Program-made: the position numbers and the translations under genes
In this document: positions 6,299 through 7,323 of the stretch, piece after piece
How the letters are laid out: each line of letters begins with the position of its first letter
Position numbering within the stretch: the stretch's first letter is position 1
The notes under the pieces: model-generated
What the model saw: only the letters and a program-made list of their open reading frames with translations
Databases searched by the model: none
Told to the model about the DNA's origin: nothing
Assembly (NCBI GenBank): GCA_014523665.1
Contig: JAATVR010000155.1
Span: 1 to 7,323, forward strand
DNA from: Nitrososphaerales archaeon TH526
Lineage (GTDB): Archaea; Thermoproteota; Nitrososphaeria; Nitrososphaerales; Nitrososphaeraceae
Direction of reading: 5' to 3'
DNA length: 7,323 nt

Positions 6299-6523
6299 TT
6301 ATTGTGTACCATAAATTAGCAATATGTGTTCTCCGGATTTATTGTCAGGCCAGAATCCTCCAGGACAATAATCACATGTAGCATATGTAAAGTTGTATTC
6401 ACTGAGTATATCAAATCCCTCCTTGTTAAATGCCTTTTTGTAATATTGAACCGAACCGGGATGGGATACACCATCATTATCCTCAGTGTTCTCTATCTGG
6501 TTAGTTGGAGTGTTTACTTTTTC
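6299..6523 (-). pseudogene. Start-less coding remnant with a CxxC motif
   Basis: Minus-strand codons from 6523 to the TAA at 6299-6301 read EKVNTPTNQIENTEDNDGVS, then HPGSVQYYKKAFNKEGFDIL, SEYNFTYATCDYCPGGFWPD and NKSGEHILLIYGTQ. The composition (acidic linker, aromatic-rich core, CDYC pair) is that of a real small globular domain, but there is no start codon. Directly upstream, in the same frame, lie AAT AGA flanked by two TAA codons (6524-6526 and 6533-6535), and before them a hydrophobic segment from the ATG at 6604. Reading the two TAA as former CAA gives one 101-residue secreted or membrane-anchored protein. Alternatively the TAA at 6533 is a true stop and this is a separate remnant. A rival frame, 6316-6477 minus (53 codons from an ATG, MMVYPIPVRFNITKRHLTRR...), overlaps it, so the assignment is tentative. 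Confidence 0.35.
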
Positions 6524-6532
6524 TTATCTATT

Positions 6533-6778
6533 TTACTGTATTATTACCATAATAGCTAGGATCACCAGCGCCGTTGAAACTTTTAGTACAAAACCATAAC
6601 TCATGCCTAGTACCTCGAAGGCATATTCAAATGACTCGAAAACAGCTGGATTGCAAATAGTGCAAATGCTGTTACAGATTGTATAATTAAGGCCTGTTCT
6701 ACAGTATGCCAAAACTGATAATGTCAGTAGTCGAATAGAGAAGATTCCAGTAGCTGCTTGAATGGCGATATCATGCTG
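6533..6778 (-). pseudogene. Small membrane protein remnant with compensating frame changes
   Basis: One minus-strand frame stays open for 81 codons from 6778 to the TAA at 6533-6535 but has no ATG at its head; the nearest ATG, 6772-6774, is out of frame. It begins AIQAATGIFSIRLLTLSVLA and ends FESFEYAFEVLGMSYGFVLK followed by VSTALVILAIMVIIQ, two clear membrane-helix-like parts. The middle reads poorly in this frame (Cys/Asn-rich) but well in a neighbouring frame: FWHTVEQALIIQSVTAFALF then AIQLF at about 6637-6714. The two switch points coincide with A4 runs at 6711-6714 and 6639-6642. A pair of opposite one-base indels would restore a protein of about 80 residues with three hydrophobic helices. 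Function unknown. The ATG at 6604 within it gives a shorter, 23-codon hydrophobic frame. Confidence 0.35.
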
Positions 6779-6907
6779 TCACACCAAAAGTTTTCTATCT
6801 TAGAAAAATAAGTAACAGAGAGTGAATCAATTAACAAGAAGGCTGGTTATAATTCTACCAACTATCTGTACGGGATACCTGAAGAGCTATACCTTTTACC
6901 TTTTATG

Positions 6908-7057
6908 TTATAAATTTCTTAAGATGATGTGATTATCAATATTAATACACTGACCAGCCAAGAGATAGCAAAATCCATCCTCTCGACCTCTAAAAATCAG
7001 ATCCACAATAGTTGAGACAACTCGGTTCGTAGGCAGTCGTGTGTCCTTACTGCCCAT
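6908..7057 (-). CDS. Uncertain 49-residue hypothetical protein
   Basis: A minus-strand frame from the ATG at 7057 to a TAA at 6908-6910 reads MGSKDTRLPTNRVVSTIVDL, then IFRGREDGFCYLLAGQCINI and DNHIILRNL. It has mixed, protein-like composition with two Cys and no membrane helix. No Shine-Dalgarno or clear TATA element supports it. The same frame continues upstream past a TAG at 7067-7069 as LCLGTGISIQFLIKDVPKGYPQ-like sequence for about 22 more codons, so it may be the end of a larger broken gene. No family recognised. Confidence 0.2.
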   Translation of the reverse strand: MGSKDTRLPTNRVVSTIVDLIFRGREDGFCYLLAGQCINIDNHIILRNL

Positions 7058-7150
7058 AACTTTCGTTAACTATTGAGGATAACCCTTCGGAACATCCTTT
7101 ATTAGAAACTGTATACTGATGCCAGTTCCTAAGCATAACTAGGTAGCGAC

Positions 7151-7162
7151 GGCCGGCCGGCC
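7151..7162. repeat. GC-only 12-bp palindrome
   Basis: GGCCGGCCGGCC is perfectly self-complementary and all G/C in an otherwise AT-rich intergenic stretch. It lies in the roughly 130 bases between the uncertain 6908-7057 frame and the membrane protein that ends at 7189. Function unknown; it could be a protein-binding site or form a short cruciform. Confidence 0.5.
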
Positions 7163-7178
7163 AGTTGTTCTCGTTGAT

Positions 7179-7196
7179 ACCGCTATAACTAGCGGT
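7179..7196 (-). terminator. 7-bp hairpin over the stop codon of the membrane protein gene
   Basis: ACCGCTA (7179-7185) and TAGCGGT (7190-7196) form a perfect stem with a TAAC loop. The minus-strand TAG stop at 7189-7191 falls within it. No T-tract follows on the minus strand, so its role as a terminator is uncertain. Confidence 0.25.
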
Positions 7197-7323
7197 GAGA
7201 TTTGTCTTTTCTAGTTCCAAAAGACTTTGCCAACATAAAAGCTATTGGAAACCCGAATAAAACAATGCAGACTATTATCATACTTGTAATAGCTATTGCA
7301 AAATTTGATCCTATGTTAGTCAA
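7189..7323 (-). CDS. C-terminus of a membrane protein (partial, runs off the window)
   Basis: The minus-strand frame is open from the window edge (7323) to a TAG at 7189-7191, giving the last 44 residues of a protein whose start is outside. It reads LTNIGSNFAIAITSMIIVCI, then VLFGFPIAFMLAKSFGTRKD and KSHR. One uninterrupted hydrophobic helix of about 25 residues (FAIAITSMII through FMLA) is followed by a short Lys/Arg-rich tail, a positive-inside pattern that puts the C-terminus in the cytoplasm. This is typical of the last helix of a polytopic membrane protein or a C-terminal anchor. The family cannot be named from this much sequence. Confidence 0.6.
   Translation of the reverse strand: MTNIGSNFAIAITSMIIVCIVLFGFPIAFMLAKSFGTRKDKSHR

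Noticed and set aside
6326..6559. Plus-strand 77-codon frame with a hydrophobic end
   Set aside because: The hydrophobic run is the complement of AT-rich minus-strand sequence. Composition and frame continuity on the minus strand are more convincing, and no start signal is seen.

Overview
The window looks like an accessory stretch of a soil thaumarchaeal (Nitrososphaeria) genome, in the style of Candidatus Nitrosocosmicus or Nitrososphaera. This is inferred, not proven. The DNA is AT-rich and gene density is low. Several complete genes have archaeal-type upstream elements: a TATA-like box about 27-33 bases before an apparently leaderless start, or a strong GGAGG Shine-Dalgarno. The protein types (PhaE/phasin-like small protein, RibD-C 'dihydrofolate reductase family' protein, class-C beta-lactamase-like hydrolase, TIR remnant) recur in these archaea from memory. 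No rRNA, tRNA, CRISPR array or insertion sequence was found.

Layout. 1-810: a small helical protein (89-313, +), then a possible 20-codon reading frame that ends inside a perfect 13-bp hairpin (482-523). 811-1110 (+): a PhaE/phasin-like 99-residue protein. 1142-2382 (all -): a broken acidic small protein, a RibD-C family protein with a frameshifted tail, and a small Cys-rich zinc-ribbon-like protein with a broken start. 2383-2999: no confident gene, with one hairpin plus T8 terminator-like site. 3000-4461 (+): a decayed TIR-domain gene, an intact conserved 131-residue protein, and the C-terminal part of a serine hydrolase whose 5' part is missing or shifted. 4647-6137 (-): a full-length, apparently intact cytochrome P450, the largest gene here. 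6299-7057 (-): remnants of one or two small membrane or secreted proteins and an uncertain 49-residue frame. 7189-7323 (-): the C-terminus of a membrane protein that runs off the window.

The main theme is gene decay. At least five coding stretches keep recognisable or coherent protein sequence but are interrupted by one-base frame changes, in-frame stops or missing ends, while the P450, the 131-residue protein and two small proteins remain open. This is either a genuine pseudogene-rich accessory region or an assembly with residual one-base indels; read mapping would decide. I see no operon or coherent multi-gene system and do not claim one. The points most worth checking are the hairpin-ended micro-ORF, the hidden minus-strand reading frames between 6299 and 6778, the TIR remnant and the P450.
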